31,145 nt of DNA from JAYVIQ01 sp043770215. Lineage in GTDB: Bacteria; Bacteroidota; Bacteroidia; Cytophagales; JAAEPT01. The notes under the pieces are model-generated. The model worked only from the letters and a program-made list of their open reading frames with translations. It was not told the origin of the DNA and ran no database searches. Location: contig JAYVIQ010000103.1 of assembly GCA_043770215.1 (NCBI GenBank), forward strand, positions 1 to 31,145, given 5' to 3'. The position numbers and the translations under genes are program-made. This document shows positions 17,601 through 25,085 of this stretch, piece by piece; positions within the stretch are counted from its first letter, which is position 1, and each line of letters starts with the position of its first letter.

Positions 17601-18522
17601 AAATTCCATCATTATCATCATCCAAATCTATATAATTGTTTACTAAATCTCCATCGTTATCTAAATTTTTTAATGAGCCAAAGTTTACTACTTTTTGTTC
17701 GTTAGAGGTTTCACAATTATCACTATAATATATACTTAGATTAGCGGTATCATCTTTAATGAGAGCACTAGTGTAGTCTATAATGTATGGAATAGTTATA
17801 GACGTTCCAGCCCTTGAGTTCAAGTTTGGATTATCAAAATAATCTATTAATGATTGGCCTGCTGTGTTTTTAGTGGCAACAATATCAGAGTATGAAAAGG
17901 ATGAAACCAAACTAGAATAACTTTTACTTAGTTTTAGATTGTAAGGGTAAGCATCATTTGAAAGCAAACGATCATTTTTTAGCACATCTATTGTCTGAGC
18001 TATTTTTGCTGTTTTATTTTCAATACAAACGTTTACATCATTTTTTGCAAAATGTATGGGCAAAGCATCCCCCCAGTTATCATTACATCCATTTCCTATG
18101 GTATTGTATCTGATAACCATAGAAATTATTTGTGTTGGAAAAGCTTTATCTAAATGAGAGATTTCTATTTTTAATGTGTCTGTTAAATTATTGTTAGGAG
18201 ATAAATTGAAATTTACTTTAGCTGTGGGATATAAATCACGTACTTCATGGTTATAATATCTACCACCAGTAGAATTTTGATTGAAAGGCAAAGAATTTAA
18301 TTGAACTAATCTTACTTTAAACCTTAAAGGATTTGGAGAGGGTATGTTAGGGAAATCTATCCTAAAAAACTGATCTTTGTTTAGTAAATTTGAAGATCCG
18401 CATCTATACTGTATAGAGGCTGCGGTCTGAGAAAAAGAAATAAAAGACATAAAAAAAAACCATATCGGCAAAAATGCAGAACGTAAAGATTTCAGTTTTT
18501 TACTTGTACTATTATTTACCAT
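14617..18522 (-). CDS. Giant surface protein with CHU_C T9SS sorting domain
   Basis: This 1301-aa protein has an N-terminal signal peptide (hydrophobic core LPIWFFFMSFISFS, ending at SFSQ). Asp-rich thrombospondin type 3-like calcium-binding repeats occur near residues 287-315 (DLDDDNDGILDAIEG), 507-534 (DLDSDNDLIPDNIEA) and 570-590 (DKDTDQDGVLDIYES). Several Ig-like modules follow; two near residues 990-1120 resemble each other (NLGTGIWKIN, ELGVGLWKVN). Residues ~1215-1301 are the gliding-motility-associated C-terminal domain (GISPNGDGMNDAFEI, LTIINRLGQTI, DVYYYTIKI), a type B T9SS signal. It is predicted to be exported through T9SS and to act at the cell surface, perhaps in adhesion or gliding. 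It is first in the operon, and its stop overlaps the PorP/SprF start. Confidence 0.9.
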   Translation of the reverse strand: MVNNSTSKKLKSLRSAFLPIWFFFMSFISFSQTAASIQYRCGSSNLLNKDQFFRIDFPNIPSPNPLRFKVRLVQLNSLPFNQNSTGGRYYNHEVRDLYPTAKVNFNLSPNNNLTDTLKIEISHLDKAFPTQIISMVIRYNTIGNGCNDNWGDALPIHFAKNDVNVCIENKTAKIAQTIDVLKNDRLLSNDAYPYNLKLSKSYSSLVSSFSYSDIVATKNTAGQSLIDYFDNPNLNSRAGTSITIPYIIDYTSALIKDDTANLSIYYSDNCETSNEQKVVNFGSLKNLDNDGDLVNNYIDLDDDNDGILDAIEGLKNCPVLVELNPISILEGNKIKNDTLLISKSLLYGAAPIGLSDGVLVDLKVIESIPENAFGILVDHNLEVSVKNTLPITSPQETIKYQYTFNAPVNLSLGWFGDLFNKNETFTIKVQTGGSLNFRANSSTILFQTIGTSLLEGKLYTNSDISSSNAELFSLDLINVSEITITKQDLTGSATNIGGLKVLKAELCYNDTDRDQIPNHLDLDSDNDLIPDNIEAQSTTNYKIPNAISPNYISNLGVNAVYVGGLQPVDFDLDGTPDYLDKDTDQDGVLDIYESKLFFESSDFVIDKITNRLGNNGLYYSVDNGDTYLYPHGNISDLKTQLADFDLDNALDFRDSFTNSTFGIKNDSFCLTTSAPIALNITQNDFLTLGQTYSTKILEAPIYGTLTKSIDNLNYTYTFNKTNEISVGRDSFKYSIREERTGEVKEAMVFINLNTFELPSLLDNGCGIDFQVTQKMLNSGKWSYDANEISITNEQKTNSKMNLKSNQTIISWLDTEFRCSKPIPVLISKIAPPVLLWKNDIKDQGICTENKELDLFSFIAGADKGQWFLDGNLVEQKLQTLAVKNGKHLLKFVYENGNCITSLEESIVFNKPNTDWEFTNTICLPSETIDLNKLIAEDLLSKTYWSIDNLSFDGKLDPNSLKAASYRINLIREFASCKISNEKIITLVQKPNVEIIGLKKNYCRNEEAVNLANLGTGIWKINKKINSTLSFEVLEDKTIQRIVNDGICADSSSVTVKVLENKNSFINGLLDTYCAKNQEINLNELGVGLWKVNGVESRVLPLVKNGLYEIEYKAESNNECLNSSKNIFILEDPKNTNAGLDITLSALEEDFSLNASAVPFGYEAEWIYDKSSIGLDDRTSVSSSGILYGQDSSALVWKISNSVCPEYVDTLIIRKEKINISGGISPNGDGMNDAFEILGLSNKQIQLTIINRLGQTIVDLDNYKNDWYGTFPNGCPLPEDVYYYTIKIIGEKTRKGTFVIQK

Positions 18523-18706
18523 TTTGTTTTAAAACAAGACACTTTTCCTATACAATATACTATGAAAAAATTAAACACCCTATATTAAACCTAAAATAGT
18601 AACTAATAAACTTAATTTAGACAAATGCATTGACTGAAAAACATGTATGTTCTTCAATTTCCAAAAATAATTGCATCTTTGTATAGATAATAAACTCTAG
18701 TAAGCA

Positions 18707-20044
18707 ATGGCAACTAAACTTTGGCAAAAAGCCTACAGTACAAATGAGAAAATTGAACTTTTTACAGTAGGTCAAGATGCTCAGTTTGATTTAGAGCTTG
18801 CACCTTTTGATGTGCAAGGCTCATTGGCACATACAAAAATGTTAGCTTCTATTGGTTTATTAGAAAATGGAGAGCTGGATTTAGTACAAAAAGAGTTAAA
18901 GGCAATATATCAAGAAATAATAAATGGCCAATTTTGTATAGAAACAGGGGTAGAAGACGTACATAGCCAAGTAGAAATACTTCTGACTCAAAGAATTGGA
19001 GAGGTAGGCAAAAAGATTCATTCTGGTAGATCTAGGAATGATCAGGTGTTGGTAGATTTAAAATTATTTATTCGTTCTAGACTTACAGAGGTTACAGAAG
19101 CAGTAAGTCATTTGGTAGATAAGTTTGTAGCGTATAGCCAAAAATATAAAGACCAACCTCTGCCAGGATATACTCATTTACAGGTGGCTATGCCTTCTTC
19201 CTTCGGGCTTTGGTTTGGTGCTTATGCAGAAAGCTTGGTAGATGATTTGCATCTTTTACAAGCGGCTTACAAAATTGCAAATAAAAATCCATTGGGTAGT
19301 GCAGCAGGCTATGGCAGTTCATTTCCGCTAAATAGAACTATGACTACAGAATTATTGGGTTTTGATAATTTGAATTATAATGTTGTATATGCTCAAATGA
19401 GCAGAGGTAAAACAGAAAAAATTGCTGCATCTGCACTAGCCTCTGTGGCTGCAACATTGGGCAGAATGGCTATGGACACCTGCTTGTACAACAATCAAAA
19501 TTTTGGATTTATCACTTTTCCAAAAGAATACACCACAGGATCTAGTATTATGCCACATAAAAAAAATCCTGATGTTTTTGAAATTATGCGCGGAAAATGC
19601 AATCAGTTACAATCTTTACCAATAGAAATTGCCCTGATTATGACTAATTTACCATCTGGCTACCACAGAGAAATGCAGTTGATAAAAGAAAGTTTTTTTC
19701 CTGCTTTTGACAAAATTTTAGAATGCATTTCTATGGCAGAGTTTATGTTCGATGCATTAGAATTTAAAGAAGGGTACATGGATAATCCTATTTACACCCA
19801 TTTATTTACTGTAGATGCCGTAAACAATTTAGCTCTAAATGGTACACCTTTTAGAGACGCGTATAAAATAGTTGGCGAAATGGTAGATAATGGAAATTTC
19901 GAAATGCCAAAAGAAATATTACATACGCATGAAGGTAGCAAAGACAATTTGTGCAACAATCATATTCTTAGAATGAAGCAAGAGATTATTCAAGGGTTTG
20001 ATTTTGAAAAAGTAAATCAAAGAATAGCTCTTTTGGTAAACTAA
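18707..20044 (+). CDS. argH: Argininosuccinate lyase
   Basis: ArgH splits argininosuccinate into arginine and fumarate, the last step of arginine synthesis. The 445-aa protein is near the usual length. It shows the fumarase/aspartase-superfamily motifs: EDVHSQVEILLTQRIG and HSGRSRNDQV (substrate binding), TLLQ-like YTHLQVAMPSSFG, and the signature GSSIMPHKKNPD at ~279-290, whose flexible loop carries the catalytic Ser. His replaces the more common Gln in the MPxKKNPD part. A CATCTTTG box at 18674-18681 resembles a -7 element. gldD follows after 48 nt and may be cotranscribed. Confidence 0.96.
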   Translation: MATKLWQKAYSTNEKIELFTVGQDAQFDLELAPFDVQGSLAHTKMLASIGLLENGELDLVQKELKAIYQEIINGQFCIETGVEDVHSQVEILLTQRIGEVGKKIHSGRSRNDQVLVDLKLFIRSRLTEVTEAVSHLVDKFVAYSQKYKDQPLPGYTHLQVAMPSSFGLWFGAYAESLVDDLHLLQAAYKIANKNPLGSAAGYGSSFPLNRTMTTELLGFDNLNYNVVYAQMSRGKTEKIAASALASVAATLGRMAMDTCLYNNQNFGFITFPKEYTTGSSIMPHKKNPDVFEIMRGKCNQLQSLPIEIALIMTNLPSGYHREMQLIKESFFPAFDKILECISMAEFMFDALEFKEGYMDNPIYTHLFTVDAVNNLALNGTPFRDAYKIVGEMVDNGNFEMPKEILHTHEGSKDNLCNNHILRMKQEIIQGFDFEKVNQRIALLVN

Positions 20045-20092
20045 TGTTTCAAACGTTAAAACAGCAAAAAAATAGGCGTAAACAAAGTAAAA

Positions 20093-20668
20093 ATGAAAAT
20101 TAGAATAGTATTAATTTCCTTGATTTGTTGGTTTTGGATTTCATGTAGTTCATCAGACTTTGTACCTAAACCAAGAGGGTATAACTTTATTGCATTGCCA
20201 AAACAAACCTACCAACGATTAAAAGCAGATTCCTTGCCTTATTCTTTTGATTATTCTGATCATGCTGTTTTGTCTACACACAAGAATACCAGCACTATGC
20301 AAGTCATTGATTATAAAAATCTTGGAGCAAAAATATGGTTGACCTATTACCCAATTAAAAATAATATAGACACCTTAGATCAATTGATTTATACTACATA
20401 CAAATTGCTTCAAAAAAATAATGTAAGAGCAGATGCAATAGCAAATGATACCATTGTCACTGCCTCTGGCAAGACAGCGACTATTTTTTATCTAGAGGGC
20501 GAAGTACCCACCCAATATCAATTTTATTACCATGATTCTACCACAAACTTTCTTAGAGGCGCTCTATATTTTGAAACTGCACAAAAAAATGATTCATTGG
20601 CACCAATTATTGAGTTTGTCAAAAAAGACATAAACCACATGATAAATACCTTGGAGTGGAAAAAATAA
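20093..20668 (+). CDS. gldD: Gliding motility lipoprotein GldD
   Basis: GldD is a membrane lipoprotein required for gliding in Flavobacterium johnsoniae and is widespread in T9SS-bearing Bacteroidota. This 191-aa protein has a lipoprotein signal peptide ending in ISC (Cys about residue 18). It keeps the family marks: PKPRGYNFIALP near the N-terminus, PYSFDYSDHA, a central YKLLQKNNVRADAI, QFYYHDSTTNFLRGALYF, and the closing NDSLAPIIEFVKKDI ... LEWKK. It lies 48 nt after argH and far from any other gld gene in this window. Its stop codon sits inside the target duplication of the repeat element that follows. Confidence 0.9.
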   Translation: MKIRIVLISLICWFWISCSSSDFVPKPRGYNFIALPKQTYQRLKADSLPYSFDYSDHAVLSTHKNTSTMQVIDYKNLGAKIWLTYYPIKNNIDTLDQLIYTTYKLLQKNNVRADAIANDTIVTASGKTATIFYLEGEVPTQYQFYYHDSTTNFLRGALYFETAQKNDSLAPIIEFVKKDINHMINTLEWKK

Positions 20669-20670
20669 TT

Positions 20671-20842
20671 TATGAATATCCGCTTTAATACCTTTGCCAA
20701 TTATTTTTTTGCGAAAAGGATCGAAGCGGAGCTCTTTTTTGCTTTTTCAGCAACAAAAGCGAGAGCGTAGAGCCTGACCCGATAGGGTTTCGCCCAAAAC
20801 CACTAATCAATTCCACTACTGGTACAATAACGGATATTCACA
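20671..20842 (-). mobile_element. MITE-like repeat, copy 2, with perfect 8-bp target duplication
   Basis: This 172-bp element lies in the opposite orientation to copies 1 and 3. Its ends are TATGAATATCCG (20671-20682) and CGGATATTCACA (20831-20842), an inverted repeat that extends to 17 matches in 22. It is flanked on both sides by AAATAATT (20663-20670 and 20843-20850), a perfect 8-bp direct repeat. The left one contains the gldD stop codon. The core carries the same GC-rich block and hairpin as copy 1. The first 137 bp (in copy 1 orientation) are nearly identical between copies, but the right arm differs from copy 1. Confidence 0.85.
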
Positions 20843-21127
20843 AAATAATTTTAATTTTTTTGTTTATGGCTAACTCTGTATTTTTTTAAAAACAAGCTAG
20901 CTAACATGATGAAAAAGAACATAATAATACTCGTATAAGTACTTACTTTTTCAAAGTTTAAAATATAAAAATACTCTTACAGTGGCATCCAGTACCAGTA
21001 GATTCTATTTGTCTTTACTTTTTTTTACAATGCTAAAAATTCAAAAGAGAACAAACTTGTGTAGAAACTATAATTAAATGCGCCTTTTAGGTAACTTGCA
21101 TCTCTATTTTATTTCAATTCTTTTCTG

Positions 21128-22285
21128 ATGAACGAAAGATATATGCAAAGAGGGGTAAGTGCCTCTAAAGAAGATGTACATAATGCCATCAAAAACATAG
21201 ATAAAGGCATTTTTCCGCAAGCTTTTTGTAAAATAATACCAGATTATCTAAGCAATAGCCCAGAGCACTGTATTGTAATGCATGCAGATGGAGCTGGAAC
21301 AAAATCATCACTGGCATACGCATATTGGAAAGAAACAGGTGACATAGATGTATGGAAAGGCATAGCACAAGATGCAATAATCATGAATGTAGATGATCTT
21401 TTGTGTGTGGGAGCTACAGGGCCTATTTTGCTATCATCTACCATAGGTAGGAACAAAAGCGTTATCTCTGGCGATGTACTAGCTGCTGTTATAAATGGCA
21501 CAGAAGAGGTGCTAAATATGCTTAGAGACAATGGGTTAGAAATTTACAGTACCGGTGGTGAAACTGCTGACGTAGGGGATCTGGTACGTACCATAATTGT
21601 AGACAGCACAGTAACTTGTCGTATGAAACGTACTGATGTTATTGATAATGCAAATATAAAGGCGGGTAATGTAATTGTAGGTTTGGCTTCTTTTGGACAA
21701 GCAACGTATGAAACGGAGTACAATGGCGGCATGGGTAGCAATGGACTTACTTCTGCTAGACATGATGTTTTTAATAAGCATGTAGCTCAAAAATATCCAG
21801 AAACTTATGACAATAGTATTCCTGAAGAGCTTGCTTATTCTGGAACTAAATTTCTAACAGATGCTACTAATTCTCCACTTAATGCCGGTAAATTGGTGCT
21901 TTCGCCTACACGTACTTATGCCCCAGTGGTAATAAAATTGTTAGAGGAATTAAAAGGAAAAATAGATGGTATGGTGCATTGTTCTGGTGGGGCCCAAACC
22001 AAAGTATTGCATTTTGTTGGCGATGTGCATGTGATAAAAGATAACTTGTTTGCTGTTCCTCCATTGTTTCAAATGATTCAGGAAGAGAGCAATACAGATT
22101 GGAAAGAAATGTATAAAGTTTTTAATATGGGGCATCGTATGGAAGTGTATTGCCATGCAGATGATGCAGCAAAAGTAATAGCTATTTCTAATTCTTTTGG
22201 CATAGATGCTCAAGTGGTAGGCAGGGTAGAAAAAGGATCAAAAAAACTAACTATAAGTTCTGAATTTGGAGTATTTGAGTACTAA
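21128..22285 (+). CDS. purM: Phosphoribosylformylglycinamidine cyclo-ligase (AIR synthetase)
   Basis: PurM closes the imidazole ring of AIR in purine synthesis using ATP. The 385-aa protein is of the longer type I associate with Bacteroidota and starts with RGVSASKEDVHNAI. Other marks are HADGAGTKSSLAY, the metal/substrate segment DAIIMNVDDLLCVGATGP, IYSTGGETADVGDLV, VGLASFGQATYETEYNGGMGSNGLT and a C-terminal MVHCSGGAQTKV. The start ATG at 21128 fits the family. A TAACTTGC box at 21092-21099 is one base from the -7 consensus. It is not linked to other pur genes here. Confidence 0.94.
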   Translation: MNERYMQRGVSASKEDVHNAIKNIDKGIFPQAFCKIIPDYLSNSPEHCIVMHADGAGTKSSLAYAYWKETGDIDVWKGIAQDAIIMNVDDLLCVGATGPILLSSTIGRNKSVISGDVLAAVINGTEEVLNMLRDNGLEIYSTGGETADVGDLVRTIIVDSTVTCRMKRTDVIDNANIKAGNVIVGLASFGQATYETEYNGGMGSNGLTSARHDVFNKHVAQKYPETYDNSIPEELAYSGTKFLTDATNSPLNAGKLVLSPTRTYAPVVIKLLEELKGKIDGMVHCSGGAQTKVLHFVGDVHVIKDNLFAVPPLFQMIQEESNTDWKEMYKVFNMGHRMEVYCHADDAAKVIAISNSFGIDAQVVGRVEKGSKKLTISSEFGVFEY

Positions 22286-22749
22286 TAATTAAGGGTTTAA
22301 ATTACCAATGGCTTGGCATAAAGAAGTTTTTATGCTCTAATAATGTTTGGTTAGAAAAGCTTTTTAAGGATAGAAAGCAATAGTTTTTTAACCTTTTCTA
22401 TGTTATTCTTTTTGTATTGTTGTGCGGTAAGTTATGGCTATCCTATTTTAAGCTATTCCATTCTTATCTATTAACTTATATTGAAGAAACACTTTTTGGT
22501 ATTCTGTATCAATGAATATTTTGTATCTGTATAAGAAAAAACTGTATTGTGTATATAGTATCTAGTGTAAGATATATATTGCTTTTTTACGAATAATTGA
22601 TGTATTATAATAGTATAGTGAATAAAATATTGGATTGCTAAATGATGACTATCAGAGTGGTTATATAGGCGGAATCATTGTTTTCACAATCAACTCTTCA
22701 AAATCAAAATCGTAACTAAATAACTTAAATATGCAAACTAAACGTAGTA
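22286..22749. other. 464-bp intergenic region, convergent gene ends
   Basis: It lies between the ends of purM and the OmpA gene. A weak hairpin (GCATAAA at 22316-22322 with TTTATGC at 22329-22335) without a good T tract might end the purM transcript. The rest is very AT-rich with no convincing reading frame or RNA gene. Confidence 0.5.
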
Positions 22750-24828
22750 CTAGAACTTGAGAATCTTAAACTCTACTCTTCTATTTAGTTTTCTTGTTAT
22801 TTCTGTGTCATTGCTAGCTACTGGTTTTTCGCCTCCCCAGCCTTTGCCCATAATTCTTGCTGGTTCTATGCCTTTGTTTACCATATAGTCTTTTACAGCC
22901 ATAACCCTATCTACAGATAGTTTTGTGTTTAGGTCTGGGTCTCCTTGGTTATCAGTATGCCCTTCTAACTCTATTTCCATTGTGGGGTTGTCTTTTAGCA
23001 TTTTTACTAATTTGTTTAGTTCAGCATAAGAACTACTTTCTAGCATAGCTTTGCCTCTATAAAAAAAGACGTTGTTTAGCTGTACGTATTGCCCAATTTC
23101 TATAGGACTTAGGTATAGGTCTCTTGTAATCTCTTGGTAATCTTGTATTTCTGTAAGATCTAGATTGTCTCTTACAGAATAAAAACCTTCTTTGTTGGCA
23201 AAAAAAGCATATACTTTATGTAGTGGCAATACTATTTCGTAATACCCAGATCTGGGGTCAGATTTAGCAAGCCCAAGTTCTCTGCCACTTTCTAAATCTT
23301 CGTAGTGTATGTCGGTAGCAAGAGGTTGCTGGGTTTTAGAATTTAGCACATATCCTTTTATAAGTACTACAGGTTCTGGCTTTATGTCAGAAGGTAGTTT
23401 TATTCTAAAAATATCATTTTCTCCTATACTTTTAATGGTAGATATATAGTAAGCATACTCGCCACTAGCAGCTACCGAATAATAAGCATCTATGCCTTCT
23501 GTATTCAATGGTTTGCCTAGATTCTTGGGTTCCGACCATTTTGTCCAACTATCATCTAATCTTTTAGACATAAAAATATCGTTTTTTCCGTAACCTGGGT
23601 GCCCTGTGCTAGAAAAATACAATGTTACTCCGTCAGATGCCATAAAAGGAGAAAGTTCTGTACCAGATGTATTTATGTTAGAGCCAATATTTAATGGGGC
23701 AGACCAATACCCGTTTCCTTCAGAAAAAGAAACATACAGATCTCTGCTTCCGTAAGTATCTGATCTGTCTATAGCCAAGAGTAGTGTTTTTCCATCATTT
23801 GTGAGTATATATTCATTAAACTCACTACGGTTATAATAACTCTTTATGCGCACTGGTTCTGGCATAGACCATCCAGAAGTTGTTTTTTCGCTAATAGATA
23901 AGCCTTGTCTTTCTGCATTTCCATTGGCGTCATAAGTATTCATAAGCAATACTTTATTGCCATCTGGAGTTACAGCACAGACAGCATTTGGCCCATGGTT
24001 GTTCAAGGGTTTGCCAATATTGTAGGCATTAGTCCATTTGCCTTCAAATAGTTCTGAATAGTAAATATCTTGCTGGTCTGTAGACCCACCCACATTGTCT
24101 GGACTAAATCTTCTAGAAAAATAAATTCCTTTTCCGTTGGGTGTAATTACAGGTGTAAGTTCATCAAACCGAGTATTTACATTTTCGCCCAAATTTTCAG
24201 GCGCTTCTGGATAATATAAATCGGCGGCTACATTTATGGGTAATTTTGTTCCTTTTACTATAAAGTTATCAATAGCTACTTCTGTTTTTCCGCTTACTAC
24301 AAAACCATATCCTTTGCCCATAAGTACTCGAACACTTTCTTCAAAAAGTTTTGTGTCATTTACCCAAACTTGCACCACATCTTGTACTTTTTTTATGCTC
24401 AGGCGGTTCTCGTCCATGCGTATGTACATGCTCGTTTTCCATTCATTATCTATGGCAAGTTTAGAAGCCATCACTTGAAAATACTTGTATTTTTTACCCT
24501 GAAACAACACATAATTTGAATTGTCCTTATTTACACCTCCCCAAAACAAGCCAAATTCAGAGCCTAATTTATATGGTCTAAATGTAGCGCTTATTTCAAA
24601 ATCCTTGGTGTCATCTAGTTGGTTTATGTATTGGTTTATTGTAGATAAAGCAATTTCTTCGTGTTTCCAAAGCAAAGTGCCATTGTATAATTTTACATCA
24701 TCTATGGTGCTTTGAAGTAAATTCCACCCCTTTTCATTATTTAAAAACTCTTCTTTGTAAATTATTTCTTGAGCTACAGTCACCAAAAAAGAAAACATAC
24801 CCACTGCTAAAAACGCAATTTTTTTCAT
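22750..24828 (-). CDS. OmpA-family protein with LamG-like domain and PD40 propeller
   Basis: The 692-aa protein has a signal peptide ending at VTVAQ. Residues ~20-200 look like a LamG/concanavalin-like sandwich (KDFEISATFRPY, SEFGLFWGG, IDNFIVKG). Residues ~215-480 are PD40 blades (DELTPVITPNGKGIYFSRR, TELSPFMASDGVTLYFSS). Residues ~495-580 resemble a carboxypeptidase-regulatory-like domain. Residues ~590-692 are an OmpA C-terminal domain with the peptidoglycan-binding motif ELEGHTDNQGD (near 622) and a closing RKLNRRVEFKIL. The PD40-regulatory-OmpA order resembles PorE of the Porphyromonas T9SS, but the N-terminus is different. It probably links the outer membrane to peptidoglycan; a T9SS role is only inference. 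Confidence 0.85.
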   Translation of the reverse strand: MKKIAFLAVGMFSFLVTVAQEIIYKEEFLNNEKGWNLLQSTIDDVKLYNGTLLWKHEEIALSTINQYINQLDDTKDFEISATFRPYKLGSEFGLFWGGVNKDNSNYVLFQGKKYKYFQVMASKLAIDNEWKTSMYIRMDENRLSIKKVQDVVQVWVNDTKLFEESVRVLMGKGYGFVVSGKTEVAIDNFIVKGTKLPINVAADLYYPEAPENLGENVNTRFDELTPVITPNGKGIYFSRRFSPDNVGGSTDQQDIYYSELFEGKWTNAYNIGKPLNNHGPNAVCAVTPDGNKVLLMNTYDANGNAERQGLSISEKTTSGWSMPEPVRIKSYYNRSEFNEYILTNDGKTLLLAIDRSDTYGSRDLYVSFSEGNGYWSAPLNIGSNINTSGTELSPFMASDGVTLYFSSTGHPGYGKNDIFMSKRLDDSWTKWSEPKNLGKPLNTEGIDAYYSVAASGEYAYYISTIKSIGENDIFRIKLPSDIKPEPVVLIKGYVLNSKTQQPLATDIHYEDLESGRELGLAKSDPRSGYYEIVLPLHKVYAFFANKEGFYSVRDNLDLTEIQDYQEITRDLYLSPIEIGQYVQLNNVFFYRGKAMLESSSYAELNKLVKMLKDNPTMEIELEGHTDNQGDPDLNTKLSVDRVMAVKDYMVNKGIEPARIMGKGWGGEKPVASNDTEITRKLNRRVEFKILKF

Positions 24829-24846
24829 GGTCTAATTATTTATTTT

Positions 24847-24877
24847 ACAATATACTCTTTACTAATTTTGTGCCAAA
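24847..24877 (-). promoter_or_regulatory. Possible promoter of the OmpA-family gene
   Basis: Reading the minus strand, TTTG (24877-24874) is followed after 19 nt by TATATTGT (24854-24847), one T short of TAnnTTTG. It lies 18 nt before the start codon. An identical 11-mer covering the -7 part occurs before the CHU_C gene (18551-18561). Confidence 0.35.
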
Positions 24878-25056
24878 GTCTTTTTATCATAAAGTTTACT
24901 ACTTTGTAGAATACGTAAGTTTTTATCAGTTATGAACTTTAGCTTAGAAATGAAACGTTTTTAGATTTGATGTAAATGAATACCTAAGTTTTAGGATTTA
25001 AATATGAAAGTCAAACCACTACCATTTTGAATGCGTAATCTAGATTTAATTTTTAT

Positions 25057-25064
25057 TATCTTTG
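25057..25064 (+). promoter_or_regulatory. -7 promoter element for the glycosyltransferase gene
   Basis: TATCTTTG is an exact TAnnTTTG match. A TTTG at 25026-25029 lies 27 nt upstream, longer than ideal. Transcription would begin near 25071, which would exclude the TTG at 25062 as start and favour the TTG at 25086. Confidence 0.5.
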
Positions 25065-25085
25065 GAATCAAATAAAAATAGAATT

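Noticed and set aside
20851..20922. A minus-strand frame encoding a hydrophobic 23-residue peptide (MFFFIMLASLFLKKYR and a basic tail)
   Set aside because: It looks like a tiny membrane protein and ends exactly at the target duplication of copy 2, but it is too short and unsupported to call in AT-rich DNA.
21189..22213. Several minus-strand frames of 60-95 codons inside purM
   Set aside because: They are shadows of purM, which is intact with all family motifs.
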